From a bacterium (GTDB taxonomy: Bacteria; Elusimicrobiota; Elusimicrobia; UBA1565; UBA9628), in NCBI GenBank assembly GCA_021799485.1, contig JAJZAK010000024.1, positions 1 to 34,132 on the forward strand: a stretch of DNA of 34,132 bases, read 5' to 3'. Position 1 is the first letter of the stretch. Every line of letters starts with the position of its first letter. Both the position numbers and the translations under genes were made by a program. Positions 7,249 to 15,067 of the stretch are shown piece by piece. The notes beneath the pieces are model-generated. The model was not told the origin of the DNA. It did not search any database and worked only from the letters and a program-made list of their open reading frames with translations.

Positions 7249-7734
7249 ATGCCCCTACCCGGACACGCTCCCAGACCCGGTGAAATCCGCAGGAAAATCC
7301 TCGGCGTCCTGGGCGTCGCGGCGGCGTTGGCGATCATCGCCATCCCCTCAAGCGACATCCTGCGCGCCCTTCGCGCGTCGCGGCGGCTTATCTCGGGGTT
7401 CGAACCGGCCACCTTGCGCTCGGTCCGAGTGCGCTTCGTCGATCCATCGGGCTCGGCCGGCGTCCCCGCCAAATCCCGCCTGCGATTCGTGAATTTCGCG
7501 CTGAAGAGCCCGGAGGCTTCGAAAGTCTCCCTGATCGGGGAGTTTAACGGATGGGGCAGCGCGGAGCTCCCCTTGGCCCGGCAATCCAGAAGCCGGTGGG
7601 AAATCACCGTTCCCCTGCCCCAGGGACGGCATTATTATCTTTTCGTCGTCGACGGGAAGCCCGAGACGGACCCCCGAAATCCAGACACCGCCTCCTACGC
7701 GGGCCGCATCGCGTCCGTCATCGACGTGCGATGA
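7249..7734 (+). CDS. Membrane-anchored CBM48/AMPK-glycogen-binding-like protein
   Basis: 161 residues. A membrane segment or uncleaved signal anchor lies at about 17-33 (ILGVLGVAAALAIIAIP). The C-terminal half (about 75-160) is an early-set/CBM48-like beta domain: KVSLIGEFNGWG, RWEITVPLPQGRHYYLFVVD and DPRNPDTASYAG match the glycogen-recognition domains of AMPK-beta and of branching and debranching enzymes. It should display a carbohydrate-binding or structural beta domain in the envelope. No other in-frame start codon exists between the upstream stop at 7192 and this ATG, and no clear Shine-Dalgarno precedes it. Its stop overlaps the start of the next gene as ATGA, so the two are translationally coupled and probably act together on a glucan. 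Confidence 0.8.
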   Translation: MPLPGHAPRPGEIRRKILGVLGVAAALAIIAIPSSDILRALRASRRLISGFEPATLRSVRVRFVDPSGSAGVPAKSRLRFVNFALKSPEASKVSLIGEFNGWGSAELPLARQSRSRWEITVPLPQGRHYYLFVVDGKPETDPRNPDTASYAGRIASVIDVR

Positions 7735-9527
7735 GGAAGCTCCTTCTCGCGCTCGCGGCGATGCCGCTCCTCGCCGCGGACGCCGGGGCCTTTTTCGGAG
7801 AGCCCCCGGCGTACATCCTATGGGTCCCGGAGGAAGGCTTCTCCGACTGGCAGCTGTTGAAGTCGCGGCTGGAGGGATGCCCCGCCGCCAAGATCACGGT
7901 GGCCGTCTCTCCGGACGACCTGAGCGCCGGCGCCCACGATGCCTTGGGACGCTTGGCGCGACAGGGGAAAGTCGATTTCGCCCTGCGGCTTCCCGGCAAC
8001 CCCCTGCTCCCCCTCATCTCAAGCGATCCCGCGGCGCCGCGCCCGGGAGACGCCGGGACCCTGCTGGCGGAGGCGAGAGACGGGTACCGGCGATCCCTGG
8101 GGGCCTGGCCCAGCGGCTTTGTCCCGGCCGCCGGCGGCATCGACGCCAGCGTGGTCGCGGCCGCCCGAGCTTTGGGGTTTGGCTGGATCGCGACGGGATC
8201 GCCCGCGTCCCAGCCGTCTTCATGGATCGCGGACAACGGCGTCGAGCTCGTTCCCTTCGGCGCTTATCCAGGCCTCGCCTCCCCGGCGACGGGGTATGCG
8301 GCCCCCTTTCCCCCCGACGCGGGGACTTTCGTCATTGACGAGAACGACGGCGTCTCCTATGCCGGAGCCCTTTTGGGGCTTCTCGCCGCCTGCGCGGCGC
8401 GGCCCCCGGCCTTCCCTTTTCAGACGGTCGACGCGGGGCTTAAGTCCCATCCCTCCATGCCGATGCCAGCGAAGACCCTGCCTCCGCCGTGGACGGGCGA
8501 TTACCAGGCGTGGCAATCCAGCGCCCCTCTTCAAGGAGCCTGGCGGCTCTATGAAGAAGCGGCCCAGGCCGTGAGGCGCTATCAAAATTCCGGCAGCGCC
8601 GTTCCCGAGACGATCGACGCCGCCGAATCGGAGCTTCACCGCGCCCAAGCCAATGCCTATTACCGCCTCTGGCAATTCCCGGAGCCGACGGCCGCGCGAC
8701 TCCGCGGGCAGTTTCTTTCCGCCGTGAGCGCGGTTTACCGAAAGCTGGGCATGACGGCGCCCGAGCTCCTTAAAAACGCGGAGTCGGCGCTCGCCCGCTC
8801 GGAGCCGGCGGCCGCGGCGACGGCCCCGGCAACCGAGAGTTCCTGGCGCGTCGAGAGCGGCGACGGTTGGATCGAGTTCCACAACGCCGAGAGCTTTCTT
8901 GCGCCGGCGTCCAGCTCGTCCGCCGTCCTCCAGGCGTCCGGGGCCGTCGCGGCGTCTTCAGCGGCCTGGACCATCGACTCCCTGCGGCTCGAATGGGACG
9001 ACCGTTTCGTGCGCGTCATCGCGACGATGGGAGACTTGGCCCCCTCCCCCTCGACGCCGTACGGGCTCGGCCCCCTCCTTCTCGACGTCTACATGGATCT
9101 CAATCATATCCCCGGCGCGGGCCGGACCTCTCTCCTCCCGGGACGGCGCGCCTACGTCCGCCCCGAAAACGGCTGGGAGGACGCCCTGGTCGTCTCGGGC
9201 TTCGGAGCCCAACTTTACCGAGGCGGCGCCCGGAGCCGGCCCATCCTCGTCCTCAAGGCTCCCGTCCAAAAAGACGCGGGCCGGCGGCGCGTGATCGCGA
9301 CCCTGCCGCGCGAGAAGCTCCGAGGCGATCCGCGGCGCTGGCGCTACGTCGCGATCGCGATGGCTCTCGACCCGGCGACCTCGTCCCGGAATCCTCCCCG
9401 CCCGCTCAACGCCGCCTCGCCGGCGGCGATCCTGGGCGTCTTGGGCCCCCCGGAAATCCAAAGCCTCCTCCTGCGCCGCCCGTCATCCGGGTTCGTCAAG
9501 CTCCCGGCGGTCGGAGCGGAAGACTAA
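7731..9527 (+). CDS. Secreted GH57-like protein with glucodextranase-type C-terminal domain
   Basis: 598 residues from ATG at 7731, which overlaps the previous stop and begins a clean signal peptide (MRKLLLALAAMPLLAADAGA). Residues about 25-320 resemble the barrel of GH57 / polysaccharide-deacetylase-like enzymes: GAWPSGFVPAAGGID (124-138) followed by ALGFGWIATG matches the GH57 stretch normally written WPSEGSVS, and WTGDYQAW (254-261) with a helical YEEAAQAVRRYQ segment matches the family's C-terminal helices. Residues about 410-590 match the C-terminal beta domain of glucodextranase-like proteins (LRLEWDDRFVRVIATMGDL, LLLDVYMDLNHIPGAG). The usual Glu in the WPSEG motif is replaced, so catalytic activity is doubtful. 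It may be a glucan-binding or inactive paralog. Confidence 0.72.
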   Translation: MRKLLLALAAMPLLAADAGAFFGEPPAYILWVPEEGFSDWQLLKSRLEGCPAAKITVAVSPDDLSAGAHDALGRLARQGKVDFALRLPGNPLLPLISSDPAAPRPGDAGTLLAEARDGYRRSLGAWPSGFVPAAGGIDASVVAAARALGFGWIATGSPASQPSSWIADNGVELVPFGAYPGLASPATGYAAPFPPDAGTFVIDENDGVSYAGALLGLLAACAARPPAFPFQTVDAGLKSHPSMPMPAKTLPPPWTGDYQAWQSSAPLQGAWRLYEEAAQAVRRYQNSGSAVPETIDAAESELHRAQANAYYRLWQFPEPTAARLRGQFLSAVSAVYRKLGMTAPELLKNAESALARSEPAAAATAPATESSWRVESGDGWIEFHNAESFLAPASSSSAVLQASGAVAASSAAWTIDSLRLEWDDRFVRVIATMGDLAPSPSTPYGLGPLLLDVYMDLNHIPGAGRTSLLPGRRAYVRPENGWEDALVVSGFGAQLYRGGARSRPILVLKAPVQKDAGRRRVIATLPREKLRGDPRRWRYVAIAMALDPATSSRNPPRPLNAASPAAILGVLGPPEIQSLLLRRPSSGFVKLPAVGAED

Positions 9528-9795
9528 GGCGCTGTCAACAAATAATATGAACGATTTGGCCGGGCAAGTTCGGAGCGAAACAAGGAGCGAGGAGCGAGCA
9601 TGCCCGCGGCGGCATGTAAGCGACGAGCGACGCGGTTGCAGCCCGAAATCGCCCGGCCCCTCCGGGGGAGCGCGATCCCGGCCGATTCCTTCGTTGCTCG
9701 TCGGTTACAAGGCCTCGGCATTGCGCCCTCCTCGCGCCTCGGACTCGGCGCAGCCTCGCGCTCCTAAATCGTTCATATTATTTGTTGACAGCGCC
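9528..9795. mobile_element. MITE-like foldback element, 268 bp, 30-bp perfect terminal inverted repeats
   Basis: Terminal arms 9528-9557 (starting GGCGCTGTCAACA) and 9766-9795 are exact reverse complements over 30 bp. Both ends are flanked by TAA (9525-9527 and 9796-9798), a candidate 3-bp target duplication. The interior is also an imperfect inverted repeat: the stretch around 9583-9630 (GCGAGGAGCGAGCATG, then TGTAAGCGACGAGC) matches the reverse complement of about 9693-9742. No open reading frame for a transposase is present. The whole element can fold into one long hairpin and may serve as a bidirectional terminator for the convergent genes beside it. Each arm carries an outward-facing TTGACA (plus strand 9785-9790; minus strand 9538-9533). 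Confidence 0.85.
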
Positions 9796-11219
9796 TAATA
9801 CCGGCTGATGCGCCGGCTCTTGGTGTCCGTGTCGCCGGCGGCGTTGCGGACGGTCACGACGACGTCGTTGACGCCGGGATGGAGCTGGATTTCGGCCGCG
9901 AAATCCCCGTGATCGCCGACATGCGCCGGGACATCGTTGACCGTGACCTCGATCGTCGGCGACTTCACGATCCCTTGCACGAGATATTTGTCGGCGGAGA
10001 CGGTCTCGTCTTTCGAGGGGCGCGTCAGCCTCCACGCCCGATGGATGTCCGCCTCCCCCTCGTCCGCGTCGGCGCGCGCCGATCCGATCGAATAGAGCCT
10101 GGGCGCGGAAAACTTATCCTGGGCGCCGAGGAGGTCGATGAGCGCGATGCGCCACCAATAGATCCCGGCGTCGAGACCGGACTCCGCCGGAACGAAGCGG
10201 CGCTCCGGATCGTAGACGCGGTTGAAGACGATGACGGAGAAATTCCGGTCCAATGACGCCTGCACGCGGTAGCCCGAGAGGGGGAGGCCGACGCTCATGG
10301 CCCTGATGTCGGCGGAGAGATCCTCGCCGTCGGCCGAGGCCTTAATTTCCTCGGGGCGCGCCTGCGCGACGGCGGCCCCCGGCGCGATCGCGATCTTGGC
10401 CCGCCCCCCGGCCCCCGCGTCCCCGCCGTAATCCGCGATTTCGGCTCGAAAGCCGTCCATGTCCCGTATCCTCGCCGCGGGGCCCGGCGCCAAACCCAGC
10501 GGGGCGGTCGTCTGCATGCCGGCTTTCACATCCACGGTCTTCCCGGCGGAGCTTACCGCGGCCATTCCCGCGTAGACTTTGACGACGGTGCTGAGGTCCT
10601 GGCGTATCCGGGCCAGGTATTGCGTGTCTCGAGTCTTGGGGGTGATCCGGGCCGACGGCGTGACGATCATCGCGCGCCGGGCCAACGCCGACCCGCGACG
10701 AAGATTGATGTCCTGGGGCGTAGACGGCGGCTTGAGGATCGCGAGACTCTGGGGCCCGATATGAATGACGCCGCCGTCAAGGAAGCCCACGTCGGCCCGC
10801 GACGCGATCATCGTGCGCACCGCGTCGCCGCGGTAGAGCTGGATGGAAACCGTCGCGGCTTTCCAGTCCGCGGTCTCCCGCTGGCGCAGCTCCACCTTAT
10901 TGATCAAGGACAGAAAGCGCGCCGCCCGCATCTCTTCCTTAATGAGAGAGACGGGGACCTTGAGCACCATTCCCGGGAGGGCGGCGGTGGGATCGGAGGA
11001 GGGAAGCGTGTTGTAGCGCAGGATGCGATCCCAGCTCTTCGGATCCTTGAGGTATTTCCGGGCGATTCCCCAGAGCGTGTCCCCCGGCCGGACCGGGACG
11101 TCCTGAAACCGCGCCGGCTCGCGGGAAAAACCCGGAGCGGACGCGAACAACCAGATCGCGAGGGCCGCTATTTCAAGGCCGCCGCGACTTGGCGAACGAT
11201 GCCTTCCTCGTCGAGGCAT
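9795..11219 (-). CDS. LysM-FecR envelope protein with C-terminal Ig-like domain
   Basis: 474 residues from ATG at 11219. This start gives a basic n-region and a hydrophobic core (LEIAALAIWLFASAPGFS), a plausible signal peptide. It overlaps the 3' end of the histidine kinase gene by 52 nt, so coupling is likely. A LysM domain (about 40-88: VRPGDTLWGIARKYLKDPKSW) should bind peptidoglycan. A FecR-like domain follows (about 120-250), with RGDAVRTMIASRADVGFLDGG. The C-terminal 90 residues form an Ig-like/glucodextranase-B-like beta domain (VQGIVKSPTIEVTVNDVP, HPGVNDVVVTVRNAAGDTD). LysM-FecR proteins are usually periplasmic scaffolds. The stop is TAG, with its G supplied by the MITE-like element. 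Confidence 0.85.
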   Translation of the reverse strand: MPRRGRHRSPSRGGLEIAALAIWLFASAPGFSREPARFQDVPVRPGDTLWGIARKYLKDPKSWDRILRYNTLPSSDPTAALPGMVLKVPVSLIKEEMRAARFLSLINKVELRQRETADWKAATVSIQLYRGDAVRTMIASRADVGFLDGGVIHIGPQSLAILKPPSTPQDINLRRGSALARRAMIVTPSARITPKTRDTQYLARIRQDLSTVVKVYAGMAAVSSAGKTVDVKAGMQTTAPLGLAPGPAARIRDMDGFRAEIADYGGDAGAGGRAKIAIAPGAAVAQARPEEIKASADGEDLSADIRAMSVGLPLSGYRVQASLDRNFSVIVFNRVYDPERRFVPAESGLDAGIYWWRIALIDLLGAQDKFSAPRLYSIGSARADADEGEADIHRAWRLTRPSKDETVSADKYLVQGIVKSPTIEVTVNDVPAHVGDHGDFAAEIQLHPGVNDVVVTVRNAAGDTDTKSRRISRY

Positions 11220-13327
11220 AGATTCTTCGGTATCTCGAACAGGAACGTCGCGCCGGAGCCCGGCTCGGATTCCGCCCACACGCGGCCCAGATGCGCATGA
11301 ACGAAGAACCGGACGATCGCCAAGCCCAACCCCGTTCCTCCCTTGCTGTGGTTTTGCACCTGCTCGAACTTGCCGAAAAGCCGGCTCAGGAACTCCTTCG
11401 GGATGCCCTCTCCGGAATCCTTGACGCTCGCGCGCACGACGCCGCCCAAGTCCTTGATCTCTATTTCGATGCGTCCGCCCTCCGGCGTGACCTTGATCGC
11501 GTTGCCGAGAAGATTGACGAAAACGCGCTCCAGCATGTCGCTATCCCCCCGGATCTCGCATGAACGATCCCCCAGAAGCGCCACCGAGATGCCTTTGCGC
11601 TGGGCGAGAGATTCCAGGATCGAGATCGCGCGGGAGGCCGCATCGGCCAACACGAGGGGATTGAGCTGGATGCGGACCTTGCCCGCGTCCATTTTGGCGA
11701 TGTCGAGGATGTTGTTGACCATCCCGAGCAGCCTGGTCAGCGAGCGCTTGACCGAGGACACCATCCCCTTCTGCTCAACGTTGAGCCCTCCCGCCACTTC
11801 CTTCAATAGGACGTCCAAAAACCCCATCGCGGAGCCGATGGGGTTGCGCAAGTCGTGCGTGATGTAGTGGAGGAAATCCTCCTTCATTTTGTCGAGCTCG
11901 CGCTCCACGGTCACGTCCCGAAGCGCGAGGACGAACCCCCTGGAGGCGGCGTTCTCCGGGGCCACGACCGGATGGGAGAGAATCCTGAGGTAGCGCCGTT
12001 TGTCACCGTTGGGAACGTCGACGTCGCGGAACGTTCCAGGACGCGGAGATTTCAAAGCGGACAAGATCGCCTCCTGGAGGGGCGACGCCGCGAGAACGCT
12101 GTCGAGGCGCTCTCCCTCGAGCGAGCCGCCATGATCCCAGCCGAGAAGCTCGCAGGCCCTGCGGTTTCCCAGGAGGACACGGCCTTCGGGGTCCACCATC
12201 AGGATGCCGTCCGAGATCGAAAAGAGGATCGCCTGGGTCTTGCGCTGCTCGGCCAAGAGCCGGTCGACTTGCAGCTCGGCGTAGGCCCGCAGCTGGTCCG
12301 TCATCCCGTTGAAAGTTTCCGCCAACATCCTGAGCTCATCGTCTGTCCTAAGAGAAACTTTGGCCGCGAAATCGCCCTGGGCGACTCGTTGCGCCGCTTG
12401 GGTCAGCGAAAACAACGGCCTGGTGAGGTGCCGCACGAGGCCGCCGGCTCCCAGGAGAGACAGGAAGATCACGCCAACGGCGGCCCAGGCCAAGGCGCGC
12501 TTGACCGAGCGGGAGGCGGCGAACGCATCCCGGCTGTCCTGCAGAACGACGACCGCCATGGGAGCGCGCCGCGACGGGGCATAGGCGCCGACATAAGACC
12601 TCCCCCCGGGAGCCACGAACGATTCGGAACCGACGCTCCGAGCGGCCTTGGCGAGCGACACGATCGGCCACCGCGCGAAATCCTTCACCTGGGCGGCGTC
12701 AAGTTTTCCCGCGGGATAGGCGAGAGGAACGCCCCTCCCGTCGATGAGAACCGCGAAGCCCGTCCCGCCGACGCGCTCCCCGGCGATCCTATCGGCCAGG
12801 GATTTTAGGCACACTTCGGCGCGAACGATGCGGGAAGACAAAGGAGCATAGAGGTCGACGATCGGGAGGCCGGCGGCAAGACGCACCGTCAAGAGACGGC
12901 GCCCCTCTTGCATGGCGGCGCGCAGGGACGGCGGCGTGGGGGGAGCGGCCGCGCCGGCCAAAGGCGAATCGGGGTTATAGGCCTTGAGAAGCTCACGGCC
13001 GCTCTCGTCTAGGATCGCGATCTGGAAGACATCGGGGTTGGCGTCTAGAAAGCGCTTTAAAAGGTTTGTCTTGTCACCCCATGGGGCGTTCGACCGGAGC
13101 GTCCCCAAGATGAAGGCCGCGCCTCTCTCCATGGAGGCCAGATAGTCGTCGACTCCGGTCGCGAGCTTATCCGCGAGATTTGTCTGCAGCTCGAGAACGG
13201 CGTCCTCGATGCCTCTCTGGCTGAGATTCAAGACCCAGGCGCCCAGCATGAGGACGGGGGCCATGGCCAAAAGGCCCATCCACAGAGCGAACCGTCGGAA
13301 GAGGCCGGAGCGCGCCCAATCGATCAT
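11168..13327 (-). CDS. Sensor histidine kinase (Cache-HAMP-PAS-HisKA-HATPase)
   Basis: 719 residues. Membrane segments at about 13-35 and 277-299 enclose a periplasmic sensor of Cache type (about 36-275). HAMP follows (about 298-352), then PAS (about 362-472), the HisKA dimerisation domain with H-box HDLRNP (phospho-accepting His491), and an HATPase domain with N-box VFVNLLGNAIKVTPEGG (Asn609), G1 DSGEGIP (637-643) and G2 GGTGLGLAI (663-671). All catalytic boxes look intact. No response regulator is encoded nearby, so it is an orphan kinase. It sits between an O-antigen ligase-like gene and a LysM protein gene, which suggests an envelope or surface-polymer signal. Confidence 0.95.
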   Translation of the reverse strand: MIDWARSGLFRRFALWMGLLAMAPVLMLGAWVLNLSQRGIEDAVLELQTNLADKLATGVDDYLASMERGAAFILGTLRSNAPWGDKTNLLKRFLDANPDVFQIAILDESGRELLKAYNPDSPLAGAAAPPTPPSLRAAMQEGRRLLTVRLAAGLPIVDLYAPLSSRIVRAEVCLKSLADRIAGERVGGTGFAVLIDGRGVPLAYPAGKLDAAQVKDFARWPIVSLAKAARSVGSESFVAPGGRSYVGAYAPSRRAPMAVVVLQDSRDAFAASRSVKRALAWAAVGVIFLSLLGAGGLVRHLTRPLFSLTQAAQRVAQGDFAAKVSLRTDDELRMLAETFNGMTDQLRAYAELQVDRLLAEQRKTQAILFSISDGILMVDPEGRVLLGNRRACELLGWDHGGSLEGERLDSVLAASPLQEAILSALKSPRPGTFRDVDVPNGDKRRYLRILSHPVVAPENAASRGFVLALRDVTVERELDKMKEDFLHYITHDLRNPIGSAMGFLDVLLKEVAGGLNVEQKGMVSSVKRSLTRLLGMVNNILDIAKMDAGKVRIQLNPLVLADAASRAISILESLAQRKGISVALLGDRSCEIRGDSDMLERVFVNLLGNAIKVTPEGGRIEIEIKDLGGVVRASVKDSGEGIPKEFLSRLFGKFEQVQNHSKGGTGLGLAIVRFFVHAHLGRVWAESEPGSGATFLFEIPKNLCLDEEGIVRQVAAALK

Positions 13328-13354
13328 CCCAATAATCCGTCCATAAGGATAAGG

Positions 13355-15055
13355 CTACTCGTGAGGAGAAGTCAATACGCGCCCCAAACGCCGATATCGT
13401 ACCGGATCGAAGGAAAGCACCGCCTCGTCGTACCCCGACTTGACGTCCCCTGGACCCAGGCTTCGGGCAAGCCGCCGGGACAGACGCCCCGCGTCCTCCC
13501 ATTCTTTTCTCGCGGCCTTCCCGAAACCCAGACCCCTTAGGGCGCGCGCGCGCAAAAGACGCGCCTCGATAAAATTAGGCTCCAAGGACGCGGCGCGATC
13601 AGCGCACTCAAGCATGGCGGGCCAATCGCGGCGATGGGCCAGAAGCTCGGCCTCCATGGCGGGATAAAGAGCGTCGAAAGGCGCCAACGCCCCGGCCTTT
13701 CTGATCTCGATCAGCGCCCGCTCGGGCCGCGGCGGCCGCAGCCGCAGATAGGCCCGCGCGAGCCTTTCATGCCCCTCGGCATCCGCCGGGAACCAGCGCA
13801 GACAGCTTCGCGCCGCGGCGATATCCTTCGCCCCTTGCACAGGCTCCGCCGCGCAGGACCTCTCCAGCGCGCGCGCTCCAAAAGCCGCCAGGGCCGCGAT
13901 CGCTCCCGCCGCGCAAAAGAGCCTCCAGCCGGCGGCGCCCGGCGGCCTTTGACCCGCGCGAGAAGGAAGGCAGGCCAGGGCCGAAAAAAAGAGCAAGGCG
14001 GCGCCCGGGAGGTGGAGGATGTTGTCGACGACGGCATGCGCGGACATGGCGATCACCGCGCGAAAGGCGGCTTCCTCCTCCAGATTCTTCTGGCGACGCC
14101 AATCCGCGGCTTTCCATGCCGCCGCGAGAAACAAAGCCAGCCCGATCAACCCCGCATCGGCCGCGAATTGAAGGATCTGGCTATGCGCTTGCTCGGCATA
14201 AAATCCAAAATGGACGAGCGGCCGCCCCGAAGGAGGCAGGTGCCGCAAAAATCCGGCGGCGAAATTCCCCGGCCCCGCGCCCAAGAAGGGATGATCGGCC
14301 GCCACGTTGAGCGCGGCGGCCCAAATGCGGGGCCGCGCCATACCGGCCGCCCATCCGAACTTAAAGACCGCGCTCCACAGATAATTCCACCAGCGCATCG
14401 GCAAAGCCGCGAGCCCGGCGAGGAGCGCGGCGACGACGGCACTCGCGCGGCGCCTCGACCAGGGGCGAAAAAATCCCACGAGAAGCGCCGCCAGCACGCC
14501 TAAAAGCGCGCCCCGGGACTTGATTCTGAGGATGCCGATCAGGGCGAGCAGCGCCGCGGCGGCCGCCGCGCGCCCAAGCTTGGCGTCGGCCTCGGGATTG
14601 CCCCACACGCCAAGACCGGCGGCGGCCACGGCCGCCAGGACGAACGCCGTGTAGTTCTCATTAGGAGGCAAAAAGCCCGGGTGAGCCACTCTCGCCGCGG
14701 GGCCCACGATCAACGCGCAGGCCAGCAGCCCCAAAAACCAGTAGGGCCGCCAGCGGGATCGTTCGGCGCGCAGCAGGCCCCATAACGCCACGGCCCCCCC
14801 CCACTTCGCGAGCGGCCAAAAGCCGAGCAGGGGCTCCGCCGAATGGGCGACGGAAAGAGACATCCAAGCCAGCCACGAAAGCCACCACGCCATGCCGGGC
14901 ACTGCGGCCGATTCGGGCTTCAAGGATGCGACGGCAAAAATTAGAACCATCGCCGAAAGGAATTCCCAAGGCTTCGAAAAGCCTCCCAGGAGGAGGCCGC
15001 CGAAAAGCACAAGGAGCAGCCCTACGGCATAGCGGCCGGACTTCAGTCGAGGCAA
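13355..15055 (-). CDS. O-antigen ligase/polymerase-family membrane protein with TPR tail
   Basis: 566 residues from TTG at 15055, the only usable start in frame. About ten membrane segments fill residues 8-400. The family signature RPRIWAAALNVAADHPFLGAG followed by GNFAAGF, with EQAHSQILQFAADAGLIGL about 30 residues later, matches the Wzy_C/O-antigen ligase family, which joins or polymerises undecaprenyl-linked glycans on the periplasmic side; related proteins also glycosylate pilins. Residues about 410-540 form TPR-like repeats (AEGHERLARAYLRLRPPRPE, ARLLRARALRGLGFGKAARK). A TPR tail is common in ligases using protein acceptors. It lies 12 nt downstream of GR8 in the same apparent operon, so a surface protein of the GR set could be its acceptor; this is inference. 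Confidence 0.82.
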   Translation of the reverse strand: MPRLKSGRYAVGLLLVLFGGLLLGGFSKPWEFLSAMVLIFAVASLKPESAAVPGMAWWLSWLAWMSLSVAHSAEPLLGFWPLAKWGGAVALWGLLRAERSRWRPYWFLGLLACALIVGPAARVAHPGFLPPNENYTAFVLAAVAAAGLGVWGNPEADAKLGRAAAAAALLALIGILRIKSRGALLGVLAALLVGFFRPWSRRRASAVVAALLAGLAALPMRWWNYLWSAVFKFGWAAGMARPRIWAAALNVAADHPFLGAGPGNFAAGFLRHLPPSGRPLVHFGFYAEQAHSQILQFAADAGLIGLALFLAAAWKAADWRRQKNLEEEAAFRAVIAMSAHAVVDNILHLPGAALLFFSALACLPSRAGQRPPGAAGWRLFCAAGAIAALAAFGARALERSCAAEPVQGAKDIAAARSCLRWFPADAEGHERLARAYLRLRPPRPERALIEIRKAGALAPFDALYPAMEAELLAHRRDWPAMLECADRAASLEPNFIEARLLRARALRGLGFGKAARKEWEDAGRLSRRLARSLGPGDVKSGYDEAVLSFDPVRYRRLGRVLTSPHE

Positions 15056-15067
15056 CGCCGCAAGCTC

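Noticed and set aside
7191-7283. 30-codon plus-strand frame (ATG 7191) overlapping the start of the CBM48-like gene, with GAGGA just upstream
   Set aside because: The spacing from GAGGA to ATG is only 2-3 nt, the peptide has no recognisable feature, and it ends 34 nt into the next gene. It could be a leader peptide or a mis-sequenced N-terminus, but nothing supports either.
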